Assembly (NCBI GenBank): GCA_964019055.1 | Contig: OZ025211.1 | Location: forward strand, 16,242,716 to 16,306,715 | DNA from: Anthopleura xanthogrammica | Lineage: Eukaryota > Cnidaria > Anthozoa > Actiniaria > Actiniidae | Length of the DNA stretch: 64,000 nucleotides | Reading direction: 5' to 3' | Part shown: one piece after another, positions 1 through 12,083 of the stretch | Numbering within the stretch: position 1 is the stretch's first letter | How the letters are laid out: each line of letters starts with the position of its first letter | Position numbers and translations under genes: made by a program | The notes under the pieces: generated by a model | Told to the model about the DNA's origin: nothing | Database searches by the model: none | The model's input: only the letters and a program-made list of their open reading frames with translations

Positions 1-960
1 TTGATTGTTTCATATTGGTCGTGAAAATTCACAGACGTTTGTATGTGCTTGGAGGCGCGCATTTGCAGGTATATGTTATGTTTTCTTGACCAATATAACA
101 CCTAATTTCATCAATCGTTGTACTAGAGCGTAAAGTGTTTTTTCCAATTTATATTGCATTCGAAATTATGTCCGTCATTATGACAAAAGGGTCTATTAAC
201 GTTTTTCATTCATTCTAGTTCTAATACAATTACAACTGATTACCCGTTAAATAGTTTGCAAGAAATTGTCACATGTTTAAACAAATCTTCTCCTTGTGGA
301 CTGAAAATTACTGTATATTCAGTGAGTTTTCTTTACGTATGCACGTTCGATTGAGTTTGATGGGAAAATAGAGCGTTGAGCCAAATATTCGATGTCGTAA
401 TTAACTGGACATAACTCTTGTATTGAATATTCAGGCGAGATTATATAACAGAAAATTCGCATTTCCTAAAATAAATAGGTTCGCGATATTTATTGAAATT
501 TATATTCGAAATTATCTTTTATGTAATTTATGTAAGTTCAGGAACATAAATTTATGTAAGTTCAGGAACATAAATTTATGTAAGTTCAGGAACATAAATT
601 TATGTAAGTTCAGGAACATAAATTTATGTAAGTTCATGAACATAAATTTATGTAAGTTCAGGAACATAAATTTATGTAAGTTCAGGAACATAAATTTATG
701 TAAGTTCAGGAACATAAATTTATGTAAGTTCAGGAACATAAATTTATGTAAGTTCAGGAACATAAATTTATGTAAGTTCAGGAACATAAATTTATGTAAG
801 TTCAGGAACATTAATTTATGTAAGTTCAGGAACATTAATTTATGTAAGTTCAGGAACATAAATTTATGTAAGTTCAGGAACATAAATTTATGTAACACAG
901 GTCTATTTATTTATAAATTTAAGGGCAAATTTATGTGACAGTTTTAAGAAAGGTAACTTC
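1..960. repeat. Interspersed repeat, copy 1, ending in a 24-bp palindromic tandem array
   Basis: Bases 1-520 match 49601-50120 with a constant offset of 49,600 and only about four substitutions, and the tail (about 880-960) matches 50430-50511. Between them, from about 524 to 894, lie some 15 head-to-tail 24-bp units. Each unit carries the perfect palindrome CATAAATTTATG and the near-palindrome GTTCAGGAAC, which is perfect in the variant GTTCATGAAC. Reading frames stay open on both strands only because 24 is a multiple of three; the predicted 8-residue periodic peptides are not evidence of a gene. The left end lies outside the window and no family is recognised. Confidence 0.85.
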
Positions 961-1895
961 TGTACATAAACAAACAAACAAAATATCTATTCTGTATGTA
1001 ATGTAATAAATATTGTGCATTATTGTAATAAATTGAAATGTGTAATAAAATTTGAATGCATGGGTTTGACTTTTGTACAGTATGATATATTATATGATAG
1101 CAATGTCACATTTAAGGGTGGAATGTACATTTTTGAATAACTAGAAAAAGTAAATTCCTAAAAAACATGGGAAACTGCACATTTTAACAAGAATATATAT
1201 AACCAATTTCACACATTTTTTAATATGTTCGTTTTGCATAAAAAAATGGAAAAAATTTATGGTTTTGTTCAAAATGTGTTGACAGGGCATGAAAGTCCAA
1301 GAATACAAGTTTAGAGTGAAGCTTGTTAGATCAAATCACAAAAAAGCAGATACAATATTAAGTTCAACACTGGAATAGTAGTTGCAAATCACACTGTGTA
1401 AGTTGAGTCAAGCCCAACAGAACACAAAAAAGGATTGATGACAAGAATGAGCGTTTGAACTCCAACGAACATAGGTTAGATTTCAAGTTCTATTATCGCT
1501 GAATACAACCTCCTATTTTGGAAGTCATTGATTGTTTTTTTTTCAGGACAAAAAAACGATATCTGCAAGAACAGTTTTACTAATACCCAACAAAAAAATG
1601 GCGGGTCCCGTAACCGTCCCATGAAAGTTAAACGATTATATATCGAGATAAAAATACTTAATCCAAGTTAAGTTGCACTTGACTGATAAAATAATAAAAC
1701 AAAAGCTCACACATGATAAGTAGACCACAATTGATCTTTAAACCACTCTTTAACTTTCCTTTGTACTTCACACAATGGCGTCCCCATGCTAAACTGAGCA
1801 AGCGATGCGAAGCCTTCTCTTATGTTGCTACGTGTCATAACACTGGTAGTGATGTCTCTCTAGGAATGTTATTTGAGTACAATAGAGACGCCCCC
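961..1895. other. No gene seen
   Basis: AT-rich sequence with short A/T runs. I see no coding region, inverted repeat or recognisable element. Confidence 0.5.
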
Positions 1896-2025
1896 TCCCT
1901 CCTGGATGGGTGTGATATGATCTGAACGCTTCGCACCTGATACCAAGCGAGCTGTGGTGTTTTGCACTCTCTGTAACTTTTCTATGTGATATTTTGGGAG
2001 GCCATAAAGAAGACTGTCATTAGGA
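1896..2025 (-). pseudogene. LINE reverse transcriptase C-terminal fragment
   Basis: The minus strand reads a stretch beginning around NDSLLYGLPKYHIEKLQ and followed by RVQNTTARLV and SDHITPI. This is the region just after the catalytic reverse transcriptase domain in CR1/L2-type LINEs. The frame is lost soon after PIQ, so only about 40 codons remain. It lies alone in otherwise unrecognised sequence and is a 5'- and 3'-truncated remnant. The family assignment is from memory of the motif. Confidence 0.55.
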
Positions 2026-3753
2026 AAGTATTTGCAAATACGACCAATAGGATGTATAGCCAGTTGTGCTGTCTTTTAGTGGATGAAAAGTCCTCAATTA
2101 TTCGTGTTTAGATGCATGTGTGTAGTATTGTAATTACTAATGTAAACCGTAAAGAAGGCACTAAAATTGCGGGTTTGTAAACTCTTTAATCCAACATGGC
2201 GGAAACTGCCAAAAGCACATGGTTACATCAGCAGGTCAACATATAACAACTGACCCCCTAATAAGAAGGCTAACAAATAAGGTTACAACGAGAGTCAGTT
2301 CCATCATTGTCTCAGCAATAGTTTTCTACTTTAACAATGTTCAATAAATCTTTCAGGTGGTTTTCTGTCACGCAAGGGATATCTCCTGACTTGTGGAGTA
2401 GTTGGCAGTGTCATGTCTGAATTCAACAGTAAATGCTTGAAGCACAGCTTTGCTACGCAGACTTTCCATGATGCCTCTTCTCAACCTATCAATGTTTTCT
2501 TGTACCATGTCTTTGGGGGGGGGGGGGGTTGGCTATGTGTAGCAATTAAAATGCAAAACATTTTTCACAGTGAGTGGAATTGAAAAGGGGTTTCATTTTA
2601 AATGTGGTCTTTTTGGGGGGTTAGGTGCACTTTAAAATCAAAACATAGCACAAAAATAAAGGCACCATAACTTGTAAAATGCACATTAAGCCAAAACTAG
2701 TTGTGCGAAAAGAACCTAATACCTTTTGTCCCCATTAGTCCATTTGGAAAAGGTAGCATTTACGATGTAACAGGTAACATGACACATCCTATATCAATTA
2801 ATAATAATGTTACTTATATAGTACAAATATATATAAGGTACTGAAATGCAAACTCAGTTACTGCTATTTTCATAAACATGCGAACTCGGTAGCTGCGAGC
2901 TGCATGCTGAAATTTGGTTTATCGCTTCCATCAATCAAAAATAATCAGTCGGTACCTTTTATGTTTGTGATTGGCGGCAGTGAAAAACCAAATTCCAGCG
3001 AGCAACTCGCAATTACAGAGTTCGCATATTTATGAAAATTGCAGTAACATAAACACAACCAATTTATTAAGCTCAACAAAATATGTGTTATGGGGTGAAA
3101 TCATTTCATTTACTTATCCCAAACGCAAAGGTAATTTTGAATGTACAACCAAATGTTGGTTAAAAAGTCCTGGATTTGAGTGGCCTGAGTCCATGATATG
3201 GTATGCAGTGTGGTTGTTCATTGTAATATCACCTACAGCTCAAGGGTGTATAAGGCGTGGATTTTGGCAAAACACTCAAATTTGTGTTAATTGTGTTTGA
3301 AACAAAAATTTAACGAACACAATTTTTTAGTGGAATTTGTGGTATATGGAGGTATCACGTGACCTATTACATTACAAATCCCGTTTCTCAATTTGGGAAG
3401 GCAGAGACAAAAGGAACCAAATTATTAATGTCTTTATTGTAAGTTAGCCATAAGACCTGGACCATCCTTCGTCTTAAAGGAGATATTACATAAAATAGGC
3501 CATGTACAATTTTCATGTCAGTAGGTAAAACCCATTAAATGAGCTAGAATTATGGTCCAGGTATTGAGAAGGAACAGGCTATACTTCTAACTTGGAGACA
3601 ATGCTTAGAACGAGAATGACATCTTCCCTAAATCAAAAATCGTGATTTTGATGTGACTAATCGTTAATCTTATTAGTATAAAACGCAAAAAATAGCAGGT
3701 TGCAATGGTATGTATATAATATGTTTAAAACACAATCTTAATCGGCAAAAAGT
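2026..3753. other. No gene seen; contains a G run
   Basis: No coding region is supported. There is a 12-base G homopolymer near 2517-2528 and a plus-strand open frame of 109 codons near 2971-3300 with no recognisable domain or splice context. The stretch ends at the TA flank of the large element starting at 3756. Confidence 0.5.
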
Positions 3754-3755
3754 TA

Positions 3756-3901
3756 CTACGCTTCTCAGTCGAGTTTGACAGGGCACAAGTTTTGTCGCGA
3801 CGTTTTGTGAATGAAATGTGCATGTTGTCAGGGGTAACGTCAAAAGATATCAGTAGGATGACGAGCCGATAGCGGCTAACGAGAGCGGGAAAAATTCGCT
3901 A
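3756..3901 (+). repeat. Left terminal inverted repeat of the large element
   Basis: It starts CTACGCTTCTCAGTCGAG directly after a TA dinucleotide and pairs with 16257-16400. A divergent relative of this end, with GCGTAG followed by TA, occurs at 34160-34284. Confidence 0.85.
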
Positions 3902-3916
3902 GTAGATTATAACAAC

Positions 3917-4996
3917 ATGGATAGAGTAAATATTAAAGGAAGAACTTGGAAAAAGGGATATGCGCTGGGTCCTGATATAAGAACATCCATCGTTGATGAG
4001 ATAGTACGCCTTGGGGGCAATGTGATAAGTGGTGATTTTCCTGGGCAATTTTCGAACGTTGCAAATACATTCAAAGTCAGTAGAAATACTGTGAAAAGCA
4101 TTTGGGATCGTTTATGCACCAACGGCACGATTGAGCCACGTCAAAGAACAGGAGGGAATCCCAACAAGAGTTTAACGCAAGGAGATTTGCAGCTTGTAGA
4201 AACCTTGAAAAATGACAAACCCACGTGTTCTTTAAAGGAAATTCAAGATACTCTCGAAGAATTTGGAGATATTCCCAATGGAACTTCTTGTTCTTCCATC
4301 TCTCGAGCACTAAAGCAGCATATGCTATCAGGTAAACAGTACACTCGCAAGAAGGTCAGTGTGGTCACCAGAAAGATTCACGGTAGAAAACATTGCTTAT
4401 ACACAACTTTTCATTAACTATCTCAGCAACAAAGATCCCTATAAACTTAAATTTTTCGACGAATGTGGATTGAAACTACCATCGCACGGGAAAAGGCTGT
4501 ATGGACATGCGCCCATCGGAGAAAGATGTATAGAACTCAGTCGCTACCATGAATCGCCCAACATTACAGTCAACTTGTAGCAGGAATAAATGGTGTTGAA
4601 TATATGAACACAATTCACGAGTCTTCAAACACAATAACATTCTTAGATTTTTTCGGTCAAGCTACGAATGCAGCTAACATCGTATCCGGCCGACCGGCCC
4701 TTGCAGTTGGCGATACTATAGTAATGGATAACTGCGCCATTCACCATTACGATGGAGGAGAAACTCTGCAGGAGTGGCTCAGGGATCGCAATATTGAATT
4801 AATTTACACACCCACTTACTCTCAAGATTTTAATCCTGTCGAGTTTGTTTTTAATAAGATGAGAACAGTAATGAAGTATAATCTCTGGGATCTCACAAAT
4901 CATAACATTCGACTGGCAGCAATTGAGGCATCAGAATATATAACATCAGCAGACATGTTAAACTTTTTCAGGTACACAAATTATATTAATATTTAA
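3917..4996 (+). pseudogene. Tc1/mariner-type DD37E transposase, two frameshifts
   Basis: This is an IS630/Tc1/mariner transposase, which cuts and joins the element ends using a DDE triad. ATG at 3917 opens a first frame (to about 4375) containing a paired-type helix-turn-helix around SNVANTFKVSRNTVKSIW. The catalytic domain follows: FFDECG (first Asp), VMDNCAIHH (second Asp) and NPVEF (Glu), with 37 residues between the last two, hence DD37E. The protein is split over three frames. Single-base losses near 4368 (just before the ERFTVENI segment) and near 4576 (just before VAGINGVEY) explain both breaks. Codon structure is otherwise good, so the loss is recent. It lies just inside the left inverted repeat and is the natural transposase of that element. 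Confidence 0.85.
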
Positions 4997-5288
4997 GTTA
5001 AACGATTCAATAATTTTGTTTTATTTTAAGATTTGTGACAAATAGAGTGCGGAATGTAAACTTGTAATGTACTAAACTGTCAGATAAAGATCTAGTCTCG
5101 TCTAGTGATCGTTACAGACTACCGCCAGAAAGAACGCAACTTTAAGAAAACATTGTTTCAGTTTATAGTCATTCAAACGGGGGCAGTTTGACTTTCATAG
5201 TTTCCCTGCAAACTACCGAAAGGCTAAAGCTTTTATATGGAATACTTAAAATAACGCAACTGACTCGTGTGAAAAAAAAAATTAGGCC
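4997..5288. other. Interior of the outer element, left of the MULE
   Basis: Non-coding sequence between the DD37E transposase and the MULE insertion site. It ends in the target sequence GATCTTGAAA at 5289-5298. Confidence 0.55.
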
Positions 5289-5298
5289 GATCTTGAAA

Positions 5299-5541
5299 GG
5301 CATAGTCTAAAACATGGACTGGACTGGACCCGAGAAAACATGGACTGGACTCAGAAAACATGGACTCCCGTAGAAAACATGGACCCGGGGTCAAACACGA
5401 GTATTTACGTAATACGAGCATTTTATGAATACTTAATTTTAGTAATAGGAGCTAGGTATACTTAACTGTCAATACTTTATACTATAATCAGACCACCGCT
5501 TGCGTTACGACAAAAGTGTCAACTATGACAATGTACAGAAT
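5299..5541 (+). repeat. MULE left TIR with iterated AAAACATGGAC motif
   Basis: The first 130 bp contain four copies of AAAACATGGACY separated by GC-richer spacers, then AT-rich sequence and a second conserved block ending CAATGTACAGAAT. The order is mirrored in the right repeat. Iterated subterminal motifs are typical transposase-binding sites, which is an inference here. Confidence 0.8.
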
Positions 5542-6309
5542 GCATGTTCAATCGGCCTAAATTTAGTAAACACATGTAAGTTATGTTTTGGATATTTGAT
5601 GGGTGGGTGGGTTAAAACTCCCAAGAAATATCAAGCAAGGTCTCGATTCTTAAAAATAATATCGTTCAACGTTCAGATACAGCACACAAAATATTGAGCG
5701 AGCTTATTAATTCAATTTCAAGATTCAACTTCTTTTGAACCAAATGGAATATCCGACTTCTGAGGGAAGTCTTATATGCCGCTCAGGGGGCAGGGGAAGT
5801 TTCTCCAGCCTACGAAAATCTGTCTGGATTTTTTGGTATTTCGTTGACCAACTTTCAATTGAGACTTTGTATTAGGAACGGAGAGTCGAGATATGTAACT
5901 ATGCAGTCGTTAGTATTTATATACTATCAAAAAAAAAAATGAAAAAAAAAATATCCTGCTAGCATTTGGCACATTAAAAAAAACACTTGAGAGCGGGAAA
6001 AAAGATCGACCCATAAAATATCAAATGGTCCGTCCCTTATAAAGGTATATACATATTTTTTTAATTTGATGAACTCACGGGTGAGACAAAATGACAAAGA
6101 CACTTCGTTGATAGCATCGTACACCTTCTATTGTTGCTCAGTTCTAGTGTTCTGATTTGTGTTAATGTCACGTAAAATGTTTATTTTTGTCATCTGAGAT
6201 GACTGAACTTGCATACCGCTTCACTCTGTGTGATCTTAGTTGAAACAACAGTTCTGTTCAAGCTTTCTTTTCTATTCGCGAATTTATTACGAGCTTCATC
6301 ATAATTAAT
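5542..6309. other. MULE 5' non-coding region
   Basis: Contains A runs and no recognisable gene. It is the likely promoter and 5' leader of the transposase gene, which opens with the ATG at 6310. Confidence 0.4.
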
Positions 6310-9300
6310 ATGGAAAAAACGTATGCAGAGGTTGTTGTTGGAAAAGGTGGGGATGGGAGTCGTCGGTGGCAGGTGTATCAAGAAGAGGACAAGACAGAAG
6401 CATTGAAGATTGCCCTTCAAAACTCTGCCCAATACGAGCCCGGATATGAGGTAGTTTAACCAATTCTTAATCGAACTTCTCCCACCTTCATGGTATATTG
6501 AAGAAATAACAGACATACTGTTTATATTCTAGGGAAGTGATAATGATGATAGCCTGGAAGCCGCAACTCCTGGTTTTGGATTTCAGGATAAAAACAATCC
6601 GAAAAGGGTGAGTCAAACGCGTCTCCACATTAGTCTCTGACATACATTAGTTTTGCGAGGGCATAGTTGTGTTAGAATAACTTTCTAACACATTGCCCTT
6701 CTTACTTCAGAAAAAAACGCCAGCCCCATTTGAGACATGGGATGATGGGAATTACACACCGGTTCCTGGAAAGGCCATTCTTCCGCTTGGAAATTTCAAG
6801 TACACCAAGGTTAGTAAACGTAAACTAAGTACCAGCACATTCCAACATACCCAGGGAGGTTATCATCGATATTAAAAAGAATCGTGTTTGGTATTGAAAT
6901 TCTCAATTTTCATGACAATGATTTCCATAAATATCTTTCTCTGCTTGAAATAAATTCTACTTACAATTTTGAGTTAAATCCTTTTGTATTTAAATTTATA
7001 TTGATATATGATTCCGATATTCCTGTCATACTATGATATGAAAATACAATGCTCTCTTATTACATGACCACTATTGACTAATTTTTTATTATTATTTCTT
7101 TTGGAAGGGGGGTAGGGGCTAACGACAGCCAAAGTTGGAAGTAATTAGGGATTTTGTGGCAAAGGCCACCCCACCCCCCTCCCCCCTCGCCCTTCAAATA
7201 TGAGCATAAATTTATGTGACTCTCTCTGGTTCAATGCTTATTGGTTATTGACCATCCCTAGTTATAAAAAAATAGTTATCACCCTCTGCAAATTTTTGAC
7301 AAGTCCCTTTGTAAAATTCTCATAAGGCAAACCTTTAACACCAGTGTCAGTGTTGCAATAGGCTGTCGCGAGATATGCAAAGATCTTTACGAGTGTTGTT
7401 ATTAATATTATTATTTTATTGAAGATAAGTTCAATTTTTGAGACCCAGTACCGTGAAAGAATGTTTACTCTGTTATTATTCTATTGTTCTCATTATCATT
7501 TTATATTGTTTATTTAGTTATTTGTTTAGTAGGTTAGTTGGTACTGTTGTTTATTTATTTATTTATTTATTTATTGTTTATTTAATACCAGGTAAATTCG
7601 GAGAATGATGTTATTGACTTGTCAAGTCCTTCACCTGTGAAGAAGAAGAGGAGGAGACTGGAGAGGTAGGATGTCAATCGTTGTTCTTTCCTGAGAAATG
7701 AGGCCTCATATTAAGGCTCGTAATTTATCCATTACGTTGTTCCTTCCTGTTACACTATGATGTAAAATGTTATTTAGATCATATATACATTTCATTAACA
7801 GGACTGAACAAGTAAAACGGGAACCTAAATCCAGCACGGATGATGTCGAAGAAATTGTTGCCGCACTTGAGTCGTCTTCGCTGGAAAATACCCCAGTAAA
7901 AAAAAAAAGGAAAGATAGGTGCGTGCGTGTATTTGCGGTGTAAATAACTAATGATATAATTTATAATTATTATATTACAATATATCGTTTTCTCTTTTAC
8001 AGCAAGAGACAGCCTATAGTTATTTTGGATTCCAGTCCAGAAAAAGAATCTAGTCCAGAAAAAGAACTGGACGATGCTGCGGGGCTAAGGTATGGTGTCG
8101 AGTTCGTTATTTGTTTCCATTTTCCCTTACATTTCCTTTCATTTTCCTAATGCCCTAGCAGCGACGAACGTTGCCATGCAAATACGTAAGCGATCATTTT
8201 GTGTTTAAAGTTTTTATATTCATTCAAGTGTTTGTTACTTTTTTTTTTACGCCCGACAACACAACAACAATACGACGACAACCGGTCACACGACAAAGCG
8301 AGAACTAAACCTTTGACAACCGTTCTATGTTTTAGATCGAAAGAAGTTGAAAAGCGGTGCAAACTGGAAAGGTAACTTCGATAAATATAGGAATCACTTA
8401 CTGTTGCAAATATTCTGTACATAAAAAAAATGAAAAATAATTTTTATAATTTTCAGTGAAATTACATATTTACGGGGAAACAGCGACTTTCCAATATACA
8501 CTACCAATTTGCGTCAAGGCATGCCGACAATGGATGCCGTATGCTTGCTTACAGAGAACATCGCAGAGGAAAAGATATGTAGACGTCAGCCAACAAGCGT
8601 GAATTGTAATTCCGTATTCCTCGTTGACTGCAGTGCAATGTCACATACAAAGGACATCTTATGCGACGACATGGGGGTATGGACGCCATCTGGTGTAAAA
8701 ACCAAATACTGTCGGTCCAGCGACAAGGCTTACATCGCTGCTGACAAGTTTGGGAAAGTTGGGACATGGAAAATCACAAGGAGGACATATAAAAATACCA
8801 GCACTGGTCGTGATGATCGCCTTCTGAAGATAATTCTCCACATGGAAGGTACTTGATTAATGAAAAAAGTGAGACAATGGTTCGTCTATCATAATAAGGT
8901 TTTGCGCTGCCATAAAAAAACCATTATAGAGTATTCCACGTGGAACCCAATTTTTACAAATTGAAGAGCGAACTGAAAATAAACTCAGAGAACAAAATTG
9001 AAGTTATTGTTTGAGATTTAAAAAGAAAAGAAAGGAAAGAAAACAGAAAGGGAAAGAAAAACACGGAACACGGCGACTTCCCCAATAGAAAGTTTGCTAG
9101 CTACAGGAAGAAATACTGAAATATTTTTATTCTGTTTTCAGGGCCTTTTGGTATCCATAGGTACTGTATGGTACAGTACTGCTTCGAGAATGAGGAGTAT
9201 GATGTAATCCCACGACCTCATAAGAACTCCAAACAAGAAAAGCCGTACAGGCGAACGGCAGAGTCAACAAGACAATGGCTTAAAAACCTCTCAAAAGAGA

Positions 9301-12083
9301 ATCAAGCAAAAGCTACTTTTCACCAGGTATTAGAAGACCAAGGTGGAATTTTGAATGGACACTGCGCAGGTCAGTTTCCCAGAGACAGAAAACAAATAAC
9401 TAACATGCGACATATAGATCGGCATAAGCCTGACGAAACAGATGTTATATCCCAACTAATGGAGAAATGCAAACAGCAGCAGCGTAGCCCATCAACGGCA
9501 TTTATCAGAGAGTTATCACTTAGTCCAGAGCCTGAAATTGTTCTTGCATTTGACTGGCAGCTCGACGATATAGTGCGCTTTTGTACGAATCCTGCTGCAT
9601 TTTCGATTTTGGGGGTAGATGCAACATACAATATCGGTAATTTTTTCGTTACCTTGACGACATACAATCATTTATTGCTCAAAACTAAAGAAGGCAACCA
9701 CCCCGTAATGCCAGGCCCAGTTTTGATACACCAAAGAAAATTGTTCTCGTCATACTATTTGCTTCCTAGCACCATGGTAAAGCTAAACAAAAATTGCAAA
9801 AATGTGTTAGTTATCGGAAGTGATGATGAACAAAACTTGTATGAACCCTTCAAATCGGTGATGGATGGTGCACATCATCTACTGTGTGATTTACACATGA
9901 AAGATAATATTTCGAGCAAATTGACCAATCTCGGGATAAAAGGTGTCGTTGCAAAGCAATTCATGGACGACATATTCGGTAAAAATATCGGAGATAGTAG
10001 GATACCAGGGCTTGTCGACAGCAATTCCCCAGAAGAGTTCAAGGCAAGGCTAGAAAGCCTTGGGTCATTATGGACAGATCGTCACGCAAAAGGAGCCTCC
10101 TTTGTGGAGTACTTCAACAAACACAAGGCTCGTCAAATAGCGAGCAACATGTCTCAAGAAGTAAGAGGCATGTGTGGACTTGGCTTTCCTGCCAAGCCCT
10201 ATACGCAAAATGGTAAAGAGTGTCTAAACAGTGTATTGAAAAAAGACTTAGGTAATTCCAAGTTGAATATGCTCGAGGCAGTAAATCTCGTAGAAAAGGA
10301 AATTAAGAGAAAAAGAAGCGAAGTCGAACTTGCTATAATTGGCAGAGGTGAGTACCTCCTTACGGAAGATTTCAGGCACCTCTATGTGGAAGAATGTGAT
10401 TTTTACCGGAAAAATACGGCCCAAAAGCAGAAACTTTTACAAAGATTCCATCAACATCCTGTTACTAATACAGAAGAAGTCACATCTACCAACCAGTTGA
10501 CCTTGTCAATTTCCGCCTATGCAACTGGCATTACCTCAATACCATTTCCTGTCCTAGAAAGAGAGTTTACGGAGGCCGCAAGGTTACTGAAATCAGGATC
10601 AGTGATATCTTTGCCACACACGCGTAATGAGAGGGTTGTTATGTCTAAAGGTGAGGTACACCATGTGAAATCTGTAGGAGGAAGTGGACAGTTTGTGTGC
10701 AGTGCAAACTGCATTGCATGGACTGGGTTCAAATTGTGCCAACACTGTGTTTCGGCCGCGGAGGACTGTGGCAAACTACCTGCCTTTATCGAATGGTTCA
10801 AAAAAACCAAAAACACACCAAATCTCTGTAACATTGCACTATTAGACATGCCGAAAGGAAGAGGGAAAAAGGCCACAAAGGCAACTTCTAGACGAAAGGG
10901 CAGAACAACACGTGACACATCTGTGCCAATTACCCTGACACAACAATACAGTTCACAGCCTACAATGTACACTTCAAGCAGCCATTCCGCTTCCGGTACA
11001 GCATCAAACGTTCAGCAGTACAGCCCACAGCCTTCAATGTTTACTTCAAGCAGCCATTCCGCTTCCGGTACAGCATCAAACGTTCAGCAGTACAGTTCAC
11101 AGCATTCAATGTTTACTTCAAGCAGCCATTCCGCTTCCGGTACAGCATCAAACGTTCAGCAGTACAGCCCACAGCCTTCAATGTTTACTTCAAGCAGCCA
11201 TTCCGCTTCCGGTACAGCATCAAACGTTCAGCAGTACAGCCCACAGCCTACAATGTTTAGTTCAAGCAGCCATTCCGCTTCCGGTACAGCATCAAACGTC
11301 CAGCAGTACAGTTCACAGCCTACAATGTTTAGTTCAAGCAGCCATTCCGCTTCCGGTACAGCATCAAACGTCCAGCAGTACAGTTCACAGCCTACAATGT
11401 TTAGTTCAAGCAGCCAATCCTCATCCGGTCCAACAGCAAACGTCCAGCAGTACAGTTCCCAGCCTACAATGTTTAGTTCAAGCAGCCAATCCTCATCCGG
11501 TCCAACAGCAAACGTCCAGCAGTACAGGTCCCAGCCTACAATGTTTAGTTCAAGCAGCCAATCCTCTTCCGGTCCAACAGCAAACGTCCAGCAGTACAGT
11601 TCCCAGCCTACAATGTTTAGTTCAAGCAGCCAATCCTCTTCCGGTCCAACAGCAAACGTCCAGCAGTACAGTTCCCAGCCTACAATGTTTAGTTCAAGCA
11701 GCCAATCCTCTTCCAATAGCATACCATTCCCTTCGCCAGCTTTTGGTACCTTTCTGGTTTATCCGTTATCCTGCTGTCCAAAGCAAGTAAGCACCTGCTT
11801 TGGATGCAATGGACCGCTGAAGTTTGGGGGAGTAATTCAACCGAAGCCACGAGACATTGTTGTGGTATCCAATATGCAAAGGGAATTTTCAAACCCTCAG
11901 ACAGGCCAGAGAATGGGCAAAAAAAGCAATGTGTATTTCCATTGCAATCAGCAATGTATAGTGAAGAAACAGACCTATTTCATAGGGCATTTATGCCTAG
12001 TTCCAAATAATGTCTGGCCATACCTGTCTAGGGAACATTTATTATTTCTAAAGACAGAATTGGGTTTAGATTTAATTCACTAG
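6310..12083 (+). CDS. MULE transposase (SWIM zinc finger), spliced, about 1,308 aa
   Basis: Exons 6310-6450, 6533-6607, 6711-6809, 7592-7665, 7802-7918, 8003-8089, 8457-8848 and 9142-12083 join in frame through GT-AG introns to give 1,308 codons plus a stop. The N-terminus (residues 1-197) is acidic and basic with hydrophobic-acidic motifs VIDLSS and IVILDSS. Residues near 338-600 hold the MULE catalytic domain: GVDATYNIG (Asp488), IGSDDE (Asp556/557) and the CDLH motif near 580; a candidate Glu lies in FVEYF. A SWIM finger (Cys848, Cys852, Cys861, His863) follows. Residues near 928-1190 are eleven 24-residue Ser/Gln repeats. The C-terminus has a CFGC...HC...C putative zinc site. It is the only gene between the MULE inverted repeats. 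AATAAA lies near 12338. Confidence 0.88.
8336..8372 (+). other. Possible 37-bp micro-exon of the MULE gene that would break the frame
   Basis: Bounded by TTTTAG and GGTAACTTC, it looks like the other small exons (AG-ending, rich in Lys and Arg codons) but is 37 bp long, so inclusion shifts the frame. Skipping it keeps the 1,308-codon frame. It may be a decayed duplicate exon or an alternative exon that switches the protein off. Confidence 0.35.
10938..11725 (+). repeat. 72-bp in-frame coding tandem repeat, 11 copies
   Basis: Each unit encodes 24 residues of the pattern NVQQYSSQPTMFSSSS plus a variable tail. Copies 1-6 end SHSASGTAS and copies 7-11 end SQSSSGPTA, so the array grew in two steps. 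It lies between the SWIM finger and the C-terminal cysteine motif of the MULE transposase. Confidence 0.9.

Noticed and set aside
523..895. Regularly repeated 24-bp units resembling a CRISPR array or a periodic-peptide gene
   Set aside because: Units are strictly head to tail with no spacers, and frames are open on both strands simply because the unit is 24 bp. It is a tandem repeat in a eukaryotic interspersed element.
11228..11722. Long minus-strand open frame with a repeated WELYCWTFAVGPEEDWLLEL-type peptide
   Set aside because: It is the reverse shadow of the 72-bp coding repeat of the MULE transposase.
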